Positions 37,401 to 48,100 of a stretch of DNA of 64,000 nucleotides are shown one piece after another. The translations under genes were made by a program, and so were the position numbers. The first letter of the stretch is position 1, and each line of letters starts with the position of its first letter. Source of the stretch: Phallusia mammillata (Eukaryota > Chordata > Ascidiacea > Phlebobranchia > Ascidiidae). Location of the stretch: NCBI GenBank assembly GCA_003260075.1, contig QLIY01000110.1:146251-210250 (forward strand), written 5' to 3'. A model generated the notes under the pieces. That model ran no database searches and had not been told where the DNA came from. It worked only from the letters and a program-made list of their open reading frames with translations.

Positions 37401-38644
37401 AAACTTTACCAACAAAAGTTGTTCTTGCAACAAATGCAAGAATTGACTTTAAAATTCTCTGATGATTTAAAAATTGGCTGGTAAATTTTGAAAGCTGGAC
37501 AAAGCAAAACATGATTTTCAAGAAACTTTTTTTGTGAAAATTATGTTACTATTTCACTTTGGTCAGTTTGTAGAATGAATTAAAGAAAACCCCACCTTAA
37601 TCAAACAGTCAACAATTAAAAGCTAATAGAATTGTTGGTTTTAAGGACATCTTTTCCATGATGCACGATCCACTTACAATTTTGAGCCGTGGTTTGCTGC
37701 GCTACGAGGGTAATGATGAACACCCTATTCTGAAACTGTTTGAAGCACTTGCAAATTTTGCTCCAATTTCTCAGAAAGATATTGACCAGTTCATTGTGAA
37801 ATGGGGTGACAAACAAAAAGTCGTTGATGATGTAAGTAATTAAGTATACACTAATTATCATTTACCTGGTCAACACAGAACGTTAACGATTGTGTTTGGT
37901 TGTGTGTGCTTGACAAAACATTAAAAGGGAAGATATTAATTTTTCTGTGTAGAAAGAATTAGGGATGGGCCGTGTTTTTCCACCATCTATTTAAAAACGA
38001 CATTTTTGTTTTTGGATACCCTTTTAAACGCTGGTTTCATATGTTAGCATGGCATGAATATGCAAATTTAATGCTTGGGTCGGTCGAGCACCAAGCATCA
38101 AAAACAGCAATGTTTGGTACCAAGTACTCAGGTTCTGGCTCGGTTTGGATTGGCTCATCCTTAGAAATAATAACAATTAATAGTATACAACACCTGAATC
38201 AAAATATATATTTGTTTGCATGAAAAAGGCGGTGCAAGCAATCATGGATGTGATTGAGGCTGGAACAGCAAGAATAGATGCAGAGACTGCTCGAAAAAAA
38301 GCTGCTGAAGAAAAAGCAGCCAAAGAAGCAGCAGCAGCAGAAATGAAAACTGCTGAGGCAAATACTTCATCTGCTGAAGGTATGGTTTTATTCCTAGCTA
38401 TTCCTAGCATGCAACTACAGGACTCTACCTGTACTGCATTCTGTCATTAAACCAAATTAGTTGATAATTTTGTTGCTTGTTATTAGTTCCTGATGAAAAC
38501 GCATGGAAAAAAGAAGTTTCACCTGAATGGGTTGAGACCATTGTAAACGATATTGAAAAGCAAAAATCTGTGCCCCCTCAGGCCCCATTCAGTGAGGCTT
38601 ACATGGCAGGAATGCCTGCCAGTAAAAGACGAAAGGTGAAGTAA
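23002..38644 (+). CDS. BAG6: BAG6 (BAT3/Scythe) chaperone-holdase
   Basis: 28 exons, 1139 aa (human 1132). Exons: 23002-23061, 23359-23473, 23631-23779, 24257-24334, 24988-25132, 25523-25602, 25664-25802, 26391-26496, 27000-27126, 28324-28483, 28905-29041, 29585-29619, 30412-30670, 31059-31223, 31601-31613, 31871-31977, 32339-32411, 33184-33369, 33442-33507, 33908-33940, 34436-34513, 34937-35098, 35159-35328, 35933-36086, 36756-36883, 37646-37831, 38229-38379, 38487-38644. The N-terminal ubiquitin-like domain (residues about 1-75) shows VPPDRQRLIFQGRVLSDD and GKVLHLVQR. Ser/Thr- and Pro-rich linkers follow, then the conserved C-terminal half (FFRGDIRPLQ, KFFITKAMEFIFLAG, HIRYTLAVWVRLNEQILKGG). 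It ends SPEWVETIVNDIEKQ, GMPASKRRKVK and stop. BAG6 holds hydrophobic tail-anchored or mislocalised proteins for targeting or ubiquitination; the basic end resembles its NLS. Exons 12, 16, 25 and part of 24 are duplicated at seams. The BAG-like C-terminal domain is not found. Confidence 0.93.
23150..23309. repeat. seam duplication in BAG6 intron 1
   Basis: About 75 bp (TTCCTTTTTTAACATTTTT onward) is present before and after an 11-base G run (23226-23236). The first copy ends flush at CAGAAACAGAG; the second continues ATATAGTACATG. Confidence 0.85.
23805..23917. mobile_element. pogo/Tigger-like MITE
   Basis: CAGTAAGCCTCAGTTAAACC to GACTGAGGTTTACTG: inverted termini of the local CAGTAAACCTCGGTTAA family. 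In BAG6 intron 3. Confidence 0.75.
24684..24861. mobile_element. pogo/Tigger-like MITE
   Basis: CAGTAAACCGAAGTGGTTAA to GATTAACCGGGCTTTACTG, in BAG6 intron 4. Shares the internal GGTACAAAT ... TGCGGTAGG block with the other copies. Confidence 0.75.
25840..26340. repeat. degenerate tandem repeat in BAG6 intron 7
   Basis: Three imperfect copies of a unit of roughly 160-180 bp can be followed. Recurring pieces are GTGTTTGCTCATGTACATC, CTGGTTTTAATGGTTCA and TTTGATACATATCAATACAT. No G run is involved, so this looks like a genuine old tandem array. Confidence 0.65.
26486..26718. repeat. seam duplication at BAG6 exon 8 donor
   Basis: CTAAGAAATAGGTAGCTG onward (exon 8 end, donor and intron start) is repeated after a 10-base G run (26607-26616). 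The copies differ by an indel of about 20 bp. The first ends flush at CACTGTAGCT. Only the first copy is joined to the rest of exon 8. Confidence 0.88.
27932..28208. repeat. seam duplication in BAG6 intron 9
   Basis: About 135 bp starting CACCTTTCTTGGTTGAAAAA, repeated after a 10-base G run (28068-28077) with scattered substitutions and a 7-bp indel. Confidence 0.88.
29150..29280 (+). other. hammerhead-like fold motif, copy 1
   Basis: CTGATGA, a GGCA/TGCC hairpin and GAAACGTTT lie inside a longer inverted repeat (TAATGAGGA at the left, TCCTCATTA at the right). The AAACG before and CGTTT after the core could pair as stem III. There is one extra base before the hairpin and a G at the would-be cleavage position, so activity is doubtful. 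Confidence 0.35.
29313..29608. repeat. seam duplication covering BAG6 exon 12
   Basis: About 143 bp is repeated around a 10-base G run (29456-29465). The first copy includes the exon 12 acceptor and GAGGTCCT, then stops. The second carries the complete 35-nt exon (29585-29619) and its donor. Confidence 0.9.
31411..31441. other. 31-base G homopolymer, probable encoded gap
   Basis: Uninterrupted G run in BAG6 intron 14, with no clear duplicate on either side, compatible with a sized gap. A second seam (31613-31622) follows 170 bp later. Confidence 0.55.
31825..32160. repeat. seam duplication covering BAG6 exon 16
   Basis: About 160 bp occurs at 31825-31986 and 31998-32160 around an 11-base G run. 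Both copies contain a complete 107-nt exon 16 with acceptor and donor (31871-31977, 32045-32151). The encoded peptides differ at one position (DGQAPTP against DGQVPTP). Using both exons would shift the frame. Confidence 0.92.
32518..32800. repeat. seam duplication in BAG6 intron 17
   Basis: About 135 bp (GGACATTCCAGTTTATTATA onward) is repeated around a 10-base G run (32654-32663) with allele-like substitutions. Confidence 0.88.
36052..36417. repeat. seam duplication with partial BAG6 exon 24 and SINE head
   Basis: The end of exon 24 (CACCAAAGCAATGGAGTTT) through the SINE A box GTAGCTCAGTTGGTAGAGC is present twice around a 10-base G run (36287-36296). The first copy carries an extra ~110 bp. 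The second exon fragment (36300-36332) has no acceptor and so cannot act as an exon. Confidence 0.88.
36391..36600 (+). mobile_element. tRNA-derived SINE
   Basis: Head GTGTAGCTCAGTTGGTAGAG (A box) and GGGTGTGAACCCCACC (B box region), then a non-tRNA body with CTGGTCTGAGTGATGCTTTA and GGGCTGATCCCAGTTATGAA. Relatives at 39354, 52657, 13586 and 14041 share head and body, so it is a SINE and not a tRNA gene. Confidence 0.8.
36664..37442. repeat. seam duplication covering BAG6 exon 25
   Basis: About 380 bp is repeated at 36664-37043 and 37055-37442. Each copy is preceded by its own G run (36654-36663, 37044-37054). Both carry an intact 128-nt exon 25 (36756-36883, 37156-37283) encoding the same DDSSYAQDFDKHIRYTLAVW peptide. 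128 nt is not a multiple of three, so only one can be used per transcript. Confidence 0.92.
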
Positions 38645-38735
38645 CTTCAACAGTAAGTGTGTATGCTTTAAGTAAGTTAAACTTTTAATATGGTATCCCT
38701 TTCTGTCTCAAAACACATTCTGACCAAATTATGAA

Positions 38736-38893
38736 TATTAAGTAAACCTGCGTCAATCCGGTTTTGTCTGGATTGGGCAAAAATCCAGATTAACCAATGT
38801 CGGATAGTTAAAGCCTTACCACATTTCAAATTATTTGTGCCTAAGTTTTGTCTGAATTGGGCAAAAATCCGGATTAAACAAGGTTTACTGTAG
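38736..38893. mobile_element. pogo/Tigger-like MITE
   Basis: AGTAAACCTGCGTCAATCCGG to GGATTAAACAAGGTTTACTGT just after the BAG6 stop codon. Confidence 0.7.
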
Positions 38894-39353
38894 TACTTGT
38901 CCAAATTTTTTTTAACCCAAAATTACTTTTTAGATAATTGCATGATCCGTTTTTATCTTAATGAAGTGATTGTGTGGTGCGGGAACAAAAAGTAATTCAG
39001 GATCACATATTCTGATGAATAATTCTCAAACCTGAGGCTTTTAACCTGGCATCATTTTTTTGTTTAGCTTATTATTGTGTGTTTGCTGTTTGTGACCTTA
39101 ACTTGGAAAACTGTTTTAGTACATGACTGCTTGATATCAGATGCCTGTTTTCAATGTGTAGCCATTTGTTTTACTAATTGCGCCCACATGGGCTGTGCAT
39201 CATCTTATTGTAAAATAAATAATATGTTATATTTGTTTTGCTATCAGCTTCAGCAAGTCAGGAGAGTCAAAAAAAGCCTGTGTAGTGCCCTATATGGGCT
39301 AACAGCAAGTTATGTCATAAGTTTTTGTCATCAAGCAAAGGCGTCATACAAAA

Positions 39354-39505
39354 GACCTGCTTAGCTCAGTTGGTAGAGCTTGAGTCCTGAAAAGACTCCA
39401 GTCGTGGGTTCGAATCCTACCTCAGGCTAGATTTGTGCAGTAATTGCTGGTCTGCATGGGCGCTTCAGGGCTGATCCTAGTTATGAATTTATGTTTACCT
39501 TAGCT
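39354..39505 (+). mobile_element. tRNA-derived SINE
   Basis: Best-preserved head in the window: CTGCTTAGCTCAGTTGGTAG, a CCTGAAAAGACTCC anticodon-like arm and GTGGGTTCGAATCC (B box). Followed by the SINE body GGTCTGCATGGGCGCTTCAG. 39506-39923 holds no gene and contains two copies of a short AAAGAGGGTTTATxATGGCAACC repeat. Confidence 0.75.
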
Positions 39506-39923
39506 GTATTAGTAACACATGAGATCTAAAAAAGGATGATGACTTCATAACAACATTTTTACTTATACTTGTGCAGTACTGGTCTAAACTTTAACGTGCC
39601 ACAATACCATGTACATAACCCTACATACTGTCTTCAAACTTGCAATTTTCTGCCTCTATCTGAAATGCACTATATTTCACTTGATTGCTACAGTTGCACA
39701 ATTTTGTAAAAAATAATAGTGCATGTTTAATTTGCATATTAATTAGTTGATGAAAATAACAGATACATGACTTAATTGAAGAAATGGCAATCAGATTTGT
39801 TTAGAGAAATAAAGGCCTTTAAAGAGGGTTTATCATAGCAACCATATCTAGTACTTAAATATGGCAAGTAGATTTGTTTACAGAAAAAAGGCTCTTAAAG
39901 AGGGTTTATAATGGCAACCAGAT

Positions 39924-41111
39924 CTAGAACTTAAATACTGGAGCTTCACCCTTGTCAAACGGTCTTATTTCAATCACTGGATCATTCCATGGCTGTTGAG
40001 GTGCAGGTTTTCCAGGATAAACAAATAAGGTCCCATTGTCCGGATCACATGGAGTAGCCCATAGAAACAAGACCTGCTTTTTCGAAGTTTCAAACAAAAG
40101 GTGACGAAGCCAATCAAAATGATCACAGTTGTAAAACACCTTAGTATGTATTGAATGGTCTTGGTTGTACACAATAATTGTTTGATACTTATGCTCATAA
40201 ACCTGTAATGCTACAACAAAATGCTTTCCCACTGCTTTGCGTAGTGCTTTTTTGTATGACTTCCATACAGACAGCTCTTGTTCAAGGGTAGCATCTTTCA
40301 GATAAATGTAAGGCTCAGTCTTGACATAATCTTTGCGTTTTGCTTTCGCCATAGTTTCAGCCAATCTTTTTCCACAAATAATAGGTTTTCTACAACTTTT
40401 TGAATGTGTGAATTTCCAGTCATATTGCTGGCAGTCTACATCACAATAAAACACTACATAGCAACTTTTACAGCGCTTCAAGGTGTTAGGTTGTTTGCCA
40501 CACCAGCTGCAATATGCTCCTAATTTTTCAACACGCCTGTTGTACCTTCGGGACAATTCACATAACAGCTCTCTTTTTTCATCTATCTTGGCATACATCA
40601 AAGGAACAGTACCATCTTTGAAAGGGATTGTTGGATTCGCTCCATATTTAACCAAAAGCCGCATTACTTGTTCATTGTCTAACACAAAACCTACATGAAA
40701 GACTGTCCATGTGCTTTTTTCATCTATAATTGATACTGTGGGGTCAGCTCCATGATCCAGAAGCCATTTTCCAAGCTTAATGTCTTGGTTAACCCCAAGA
40801 GCAGTAAACAATGGAGTGTGCCCAGCATTATTCGTTGTTTCCAAGTCGACACCATACTCATACATAAACTGACAAACATGATCTAACCCACAAGCAGCAG
40901 CTGTATGAAATAGGGTATTGCCTGTTTCATCTTTTGCGGCAAGTACCTGTTTCCGTTTTTCATCATTTTCCAGTTTGTTTAATTCATCTTTCATGACTTG
41001 AATTGCTTGTAACCTTTCCAAGCCACTAACATCTTTGACTTTATCATGGAAAAATTTATTCATAACTAGAGTGTTAAACGTACCTGCTAGAGTGCTAGCC
41101 CAGCCAGACAC
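39924..41111 (-). CDS. ankyrin-repeat MYND zinc-finger protein, single exon
   Basis: Uninterrupted 395-aa frame, starting MSGWASTLAGTFNTL and ending APVFKF. Residues about 60-190 form ankyrin-type repeats (DETGNTLFHTAAACGLDHVC, NNAGHTPLFTALGVNQD, KYGANPTIPFKDGTVPLMYA). Residues about 200-245 form a MYND zinc finger: CSWCGKQPNTLKRCKSCYVV, then FYCDVDCQQYDWKFTHSKSC, with the CxxC, CxxC, CxxxC and HxxxC ligands all present. The C-terminal 150 residues match no domain I recognise. MYND fingers bind short proline-rich ligands, so an adaptor or regulatory role is likely; the precise function is unknown. It is too unlike ANKMY1/2 in layout to name. The lack of introns, beside intron-rich neighbours, suggests an old retrocopy or an intron-poor family. 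Confidence 0.9.
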   Translation of the reverse strand: MSGWASTLAGTFNTLVMNKFFHDKVKDVSGLERLQAIQVMKDELNKLENDEKRKQVLAAKDETGNTLFHTAAACGLDHVCQFMYEYGVDLETTNNAGHTPLFTALGVNQDIKLGKWLLDHGADPTVSIIDEKSTWTVFHVGFVLDNEQVMRLLVKYGANPTIPFKDGTVPLMYAKIDEKRELLCELSRRYNRRVEKLGAYCSWCGKQPNTLKRCKSCYVVFYCDVDCQQYDWKFTHSKSCRKPIICGKRLAETMAKAKRKDYVKTEPYIYLKDATLEQELSVWKSYKKALRKAVGKHFVVALQVYEHKYQTIIVYNQDHSIHTKVFYNCDHFDWLRHLLFETSKKQVLFLWATPCDPDNGTLFVYPGKPAPQQPWNDPVIEIRPFDKGEAPVFKF

Positions 41112-42170
41112 GTGTCGGACACTGACGATTTCCTTTCAAACTTTGTGCAAATGGAATCTTGCAAAAAAAATCGCGCAAGGGACTTGATGAGGTCTTTGTA
41201 AACTTTGAAAAGGAACCAACAAGTTGGAACGTTTAAATCAAAGCTGGTTTCAAACGGAAGTACTTACTAAACAAACTGATGCATCACACATGCGATTATT
41301 GCGTCACTGCACAATTTATCGAATTTAATGTCAACAAAGTACCTCGAGAGTTTCAATGTTAATAATTTTTTTAGTTGAACTATTTGAAACAATATATACC
41401 GTCAACGTACGTTAAATTTTGTGATGTGAAAAACAAAAAATCCGTCTAAACTCGTATGATTTCTATGGTTACAACTGGGTCATTTCGAAAGACAAAACAA
41501 AACATTCATTTAGTAACAAAAGCTGGTTTTGTCAATTTGTCTGTCTGTTGTGCATGCGTTTTTGTTAAGTCATCTCATCGTACACGTTTTTAACTGTTTA
41601 GTACAGTTTTGGATGTTAGTAGTTTTTAGAACGGATTAGTATTTAGCAATACATTTTTCTCTGCTACTTTAACGTGATAATTACTGATAAAGTGTTGTTT
41701 ATTTTGCACGCAGCCTGAAGGTCAAGCTTCTGGGAGTTCGGTTTACAAGTATATTAAAAATGATATCAATAGCAGGGGGGGGGGATTTTAACTGTTTAGT
41801 ACAGTTTTGGATGTTAGTTTTTGAACCTTATCTTATAATTCGAATTTATTCTGGTTAAAAAAGAGAAGATGTAATATTTTTCTTGTTTAAAAAATAAAAA
41901 GTAGTTTTTAGAACGGATTGGTATTTACCAATACATTTTTCTCTGCTACTTTAACGTGATAACTTCTGGGAGTTCGGTTTACAAGTATATTAAAAATGAT
42001 ATCAATAGCAAAATGAGAAACACTTCATTGAAAATGTATTTTGTGACTTTATATATTTAATAACAATAAATTTGAGATTGAAAGTGCCAAGTGCCAATGG
42101 ATTCAGTCATTGAATAAAACATTAGTATTGTAACTATTTTTAATCAACAGGAATGGTTTAAAAGCTAACA
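41112..42170. promoter_or_regulatory. intergenic region between divergent ankyrin-MYND gene and PLEKHM1
   Basis: Probably contains both promoters. A seam duplication (41587-41774 and 41785-42010) surrounds a 10-base G run (41775-41784) with several indels between copies. An acceptor at 42150 (TTTTTAATCAACAG) shows that PLEKHM1 has an upstream non-coding exon. Confidence 0.5.
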
Positions 42171-45100
42171 ATGAAAGTTTCTACATCTAACAAATCAGTA
42201 AAGGCTGAACTAAATGAGGTAAAATTGTCATAAAAATATAACATAACTCTGACATTGCTGTATTGTCTATAAAAAAGTGAAAAAAGTCTACAAAAGTCTT
42301 TTTTACTTTGCAGCCTATTTTACTTTACAAAGAAGCGCCAATTTTTTGTAAACAATGTGTTACTTTTTAGAGTTTATCCAATGTAGTGAAAAATCTTCAG
42401 CAAGAATCCTCTCAGAAATTGAATGGCAATGAACACATACAATCGGAAAGTATAAATGCTCAGCAATTTATAGCAGTTTTGGAAGCTGCATTTATTCATG
42501 GCTTGAAGGTAAAACCTAATATTTGCTGATAAAACTAATAAAAAAAAATCGTGTATATGCATGTTTTTTTTATTGTACAACAAATTAACTGTAGAAACTT
42601 ACATTGTTTGAAAGATAAGTTTGTTCAGTTTTACTTTTATTCCTACAATAAGTTCCTACAAACTAATCAGAAACATACAAAAAAAGAATGATCTATTTCT
42701 GCAGGCCACATATTATGAGAAGAAAAAACATGCCAAAGATCTGCCTAAACCACAATTTTGGAATCTTGTTTCTAAAATCAGCCACAAAGATACACTCAGT
42801 CAGGTATGCTATGACAGTACAATTTGTGTTTATTTACTCACTTTTTTCTGATATGTTATAAACTTACAACATTTTAGGCCAAAAACTTGAAGATGATAAA
42901 AACCCACATTGGTTTGTGTCGTGCCTGGCTTCGTCTTGCACTCAATGACTCTGCACTCTCATCTTATTTAACGTCTCTTCTGTCCACCGCTGAACACAAG
43001 TCAATCCTAAGTCGTTATTATGAAACATTCGCTTTATTTCGAGATTCAGAACAGGTTTGTACTATATTTTTTTCTAATCTGTTTTAGTATTTAGGGTCCA
43101 TATTCATAATACTAATTAAAATTTTCTAAAAACAGTGTAAATAAAACAAACATATAGATTGGCAGGATTGTAAAGTTCATTAAAAAAATTCTGACCCTTA
43201 CTCTGAGGTTTTTGTTGCTATTTCACAATTTATTTTTGATTTTTTTGACAAAATTGGTTGATAGTCAAATCACCAAAAATGGCATGACTTCAAAAAATGG
43301 AGAATACTGAATTCTACTCCACCTTAAAATGTGTGACTCTACTAACTCCACACCTCCGAATATTGGGTTAAGCTAATATTATGTGTTTGTATTTTAGGCT
43401 GACATATTCCTGAGGTATTTACAAGGTGCAGAAAACCTTGAATTTCAACTTGCTTGCAACTCATCGGTGCTGAATCAGTGGGTGAGAAGCCCTTTGGAAA
43501 TGGCTGGAATAATTAATCCAAGTTTAACGCGAAAGTAAGTCAAACACTTAAGTTAAAAAGTTAAAGAGAATCATGACAAGATTTGCTTGAGAAATCATGA
43601 AATGACTAAACGAAAAAATATGGGGACATACTGTAGATTTCCGTATTTACATCGTCCAAAGTCATAAAAAAGTTTGGAAATCCCTGTTTCAAACATCATA
43701 CTTTATATGCATTCCATTTTCATACAATGTTATGTCTGAGGTTTTCTTGTCAGTTGTGGTGTATCTGTACTATCCCCCTTATAACCAGGACTCCTATTAG
43801 CCGAATAGATTTAAATCTCTATTTAACGCGTGCAAAATTGCATAGACCTGTCCAGGAGAACAATAACTTTGATCATTCATCATCATCCAGCCATTTGCCT
43901 AGGCCACCATCATTTCATTCTCATGCTGGATTGAACGACTCTCTTGTAAGCTCGTCATCTGGTAGCAGCAGACATGATAGCCTTCGTACACCCTTGTCAG
44001 TTTCACCAGCCATCAGGTATGTAAAATGTTTTTGTTTATTCACTAAAATATTGACAACCGCTATGGACAAGATTAAGTTTTAGCTGGAAATGAAACGTTA
44101 TTCTGTCAACCAATGCAAAGTTATTTGTTTATTTTAAACTCTTCTGGCAAATGTAATTTTATTCTGACGTATTTACCCTGATGAAGACAACCTGTATAGG
44201 ACGTCGAAACGTCGGAATTTAATTACATTTGCCAGAAGAGCTCTGCAAACTTGATATTATGCCTGGTAGCAATAGCTTATATAATAAGAAACACATTACT
44301 ATTTTTCATTAAAACAGAAATTTTCAATTTAATTGTGATATTTACAAAGTTGTGTATTAAAAGGGCTTTTTTATTATATATGTATTTAACCAATATACTG
44401 TGTCTTTAACAATGTTTAGTGCTTAATACTAAAATTGAACACACGTTTGTTTGTTTTAACACAACAAAGTGCGATACAAGCAATATGGCTCATATCCCAT
44501 ATTTTGCAATTTGCCAACTTCCTGTCAGTGGCAATTGTTTCCACGGTTTCTCTTTTTACAGTGTTACATCTGAGAGAGAGAACTTTGGAACTACAATACC
44601 TCCAAGCATTGTTTCAGCTTCTGTTGGTATGTTGCATAACAAAACGGTTTTCTGCTACTATATGTGTATACATAACTACCCTTGTACATTTGAAACTTGG
44701 TAAAACTTTTTTTCTGATTTTGTTTCTATTCAGTTTAAATCATTTTCCTTCAGTGTATATCATTTATACAGTCATAATTTGTGGACATGACTCAAAGGGT
44801 TATAAAATAAATAAAAACTTTTTGCAATCAATAAAATGGATTTTGCAATAACGTTACAATGAAATGGTAATGTTTGCTAAAAAAAATTTTGTGACTGTTC
44901 TGCCAAGATTTAGTTTCACTTTCCAGGAAAATTTTGACATGCAATTTCTGGGATTACCCTGCAAAACTGCATTTCCTGAACTTGGGAATTTTGTTTTACA
45001 TTGTCATGAATAAGGCAGGCAAGCAAATTTTTTTGTGTGACAAAATACTTTTTATGCCAGAAATAGATTTCAAGTCTTTCTATGATCATTAAAAATTTTG

Positions 45101-48100
45101 CATTTTTTGTCAACAACATAACTGCATAAACAATACATTTCCTAGCAGCATAAATTTAAAAATGTTTGTTGGCTTGTAAGATTACAAAAGTGTTGTTACT
45201 GTTAACAAAAACTTGCTAAATTACATATTTGTAGCCAATAATTCTGAAGTTTAGTCATCACAATAGGCACCACTACAAAATTTTACAATAGTTTGAGGGG
45301 ATTCACAAAACTTTTTATCATAACTTCCCCAATTTCGGCATAAAAATACCCTGGGAAAGAGGAAAAAACCTACTGAGTTCAAGTATTGCTCATATTGGCT
45401 TATCTCAAAATTTCTTGCAATCCGATTGCCACATAGTGATTAGTTTCTCAATACCCTGGTAACTGGTACTTAGGGACAGTGAGCAAATCTTCTCACATGC
45501 TTTATCAACCACAAAAATGTTTGTATAGAACTCCTACACTGTCTGTGGTATGTTAAGTCTTCTGATAATGATGTAATATATGCTGATCCAGTTTTAAGCT
45601 GTGCAATGCGGGGGGGGGGAGCTTAATCAACCACAAAAATGTTTGTATAAAACTCCTACACTGTCTGTGGTATGTTAAGTCTCCTGATAATGATGTAATA
45701 TATGCTGATCCAGTTTTAAGCTGTGCAATGCTTTAAAATGGTTTTTTATGTAACAAAATTGTTCTTATTCATAGGCTGATTAAATATAGTTGTACATGTA
45801 ACCAGGGGCGGGATTCAATTTTTTTGTGAGCCGGTTTTATCACAAAAGTTAAATTTTTAAGCCAGTTCTGTTACAAAAAGTCCATTGACAGTAACCAGAA
45901 AAGCTAACCGGTTCGATGATCTCATAAAATTTCGTGAGACGGTTCTATTAGAACCAGTGTGAACCGGCCGAGGGGGGGGGGAGCTTTGATGATCATTTAC
46001 CACCTTTGTTAGCAGCATATACAGTAAACCTTGGTTAAATTTGATTCGTTTAATCCAGGTCTTCACCTAATTCAGACATAACTTGAGGTACAAATGATTT
46101 GTAATGTGGTAAGGCTTTAACTGATCGGGGGGGGGGGGGCTTTGATGATCATTTACCACCTTTGTTAGCAGCACAGTAAACCTTGGTTAAATTCGATTCG
46201 TTTAATCCAGGTCTTCACCTAATTCAGACATTACTTGAGGTACAAATGATTTGTAATGTGGTAAGGCTTTAACTGATCGACATTGGTTAATCCAGGTCTT
46301 CGCCTAATTCGGACAATTTTTTGGGTCTAAATGGGTCATGATTAACTGAGATTTACTGCATTAAAAAAATTACATAAAATTATATTCGAAAAGACATATT
46401 GTCCTTACAGTTTTTCCATGGTTACCATGCTTTATTGCACTACAGGGACATCAGCAGCAATTCAAGCAGAAGGGTTGGTTGAGGTTGAACCCCACATAGG
46501 GACAGCCCCCTCAACTTCACCCATCCAAACTGATGGACCCCGGGAAAGGGGTAGTGTGTTACACAGTCGCCATTTAATGAAGCGTCGCCGAAGAATAAGA
46601 AGAAATCAAGTAAGTTTTTTTTGTACTGTCTGCAAGAGCTTCCAAAGATGTATTTTATCGAACCAAAGGTTGTCATTCAGTGTTTTCTAGTGATGGGACG
46701 ATACCAGGTTTTGAAACTAGTACCGATACCGAGTACGAGTACCACATGTATATACCTTCGATGCTGAGTACTGAGTACTTAAAAATAGTGTTGTACTTAG
46801 GGGGGGGGGAAACCAAAGGTTGTCATTCAGTGTTTTGTAGTGATGGGACGATACCAGGTTTTGAAACTAATACCGATACCGAGTACGAGTACCACGTGTA
46901 TATACCTTCGATGCTGAGTACTTAAAAATAGTGTTGTACTTAGCTGTGTATCACTGGCTAATTTATATGCCATGGTCGCGGTACAGGCGTGCACACACAC
47001 ATGTAGAAAAATGTAATCTCCACCTGATCGCGAAAAAAATATATGTAACCTGGCGGAACTTTTTCCCGATTTTGTGCTGTCCGCAGCAAATATTGGCAAA
47101 AAGTTGCCCGTATTCTTATGGTGTAAATCGGCCTTCGGTATCGAACGTTGCTATCGAAAACTGAGACAAAATATTTCGATGCCGAGTACGAATATCGAAA
47201 CCACTGAAATTGTTCGATACCATCGAGTACCGGGTGCTCGTCCCATCACTAGTGTTTTCCATGTTAGGCTGGTGTATGATACCAAGAGTGTTATGGTTTT
47301 AATACACCGCAGTTACATTAAATAGTTTTTCAACATAGTATAGCAAGCTAATAATTGTGTGTGACTCAGTTTTGTGGGTTTTTATTGTCATCAAGATGAT
47401 GCACACCAAAATATATTTGCCTACTTTTATTTAATTGGTGTTAAATACCAAGGAATGGTGTACCATTAGAGCAGGGGTGTGCAACCTAGTAAAAATATAT
47501 GTGGAATTTTAGGCATCAGCATGGGGTATTTTGAGAAACATCCTACATCTATACATCATAAATATATGTACATAAAACATAGGGTACTTGGCGGCCATTT
47601 TTTGTCATGGAAAAAAGTTTGGGGCATTTTTCCCTGTACAAGCAAAAACTAAGTTAGTAAGATTATTTGAACAAGTGTTTCATATATTCAAATTATCTTA
47701 CTTTCAAGCAATTTCAACTTTTTATTGGCATAATATATCACTCTACAATGCTCATACTCGTTTGCCACACACACAAGTGAAGCTACACAAATAGGGAAAG
47801 CTCCCTTGGTAGAATGAACTGGTTTGACCTGTGTCACTGTTGATCCTTGTTTGTGCAATGCCCTCTAGCTGGTTCTGCTCTAAGTGGATGTAGGAATTAT
47901 CACTATGGTGCTAATTACCAAATAGTTGGACAAAATAATCTTGTTTGCTTGGGACTTTTTAAGCTGTAAACACACTTTTTTCAAGTACTAAATACACATT
48001 AGTGATTAAATCTATAAAATTAATGTGAAAAAGGGGCAATTTTTGTTTTTTTATTAGTTTGCTTGAATGGACAAGTTTTCAATTAACGACCAATAATTTT

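Noticed and set aside
36391-39430. tRNA genes at 36391 and 39354
   Set aside because: A and B boxes are present, but acceptor stems do not close and both share a non-tRNA body with other copies, so they are SINEs.
47074-47325. Plus-strand frame of 83 codons
   Set aside because: Lies across the right end of the TAGTGATGGGACGA MITE; no coding support.
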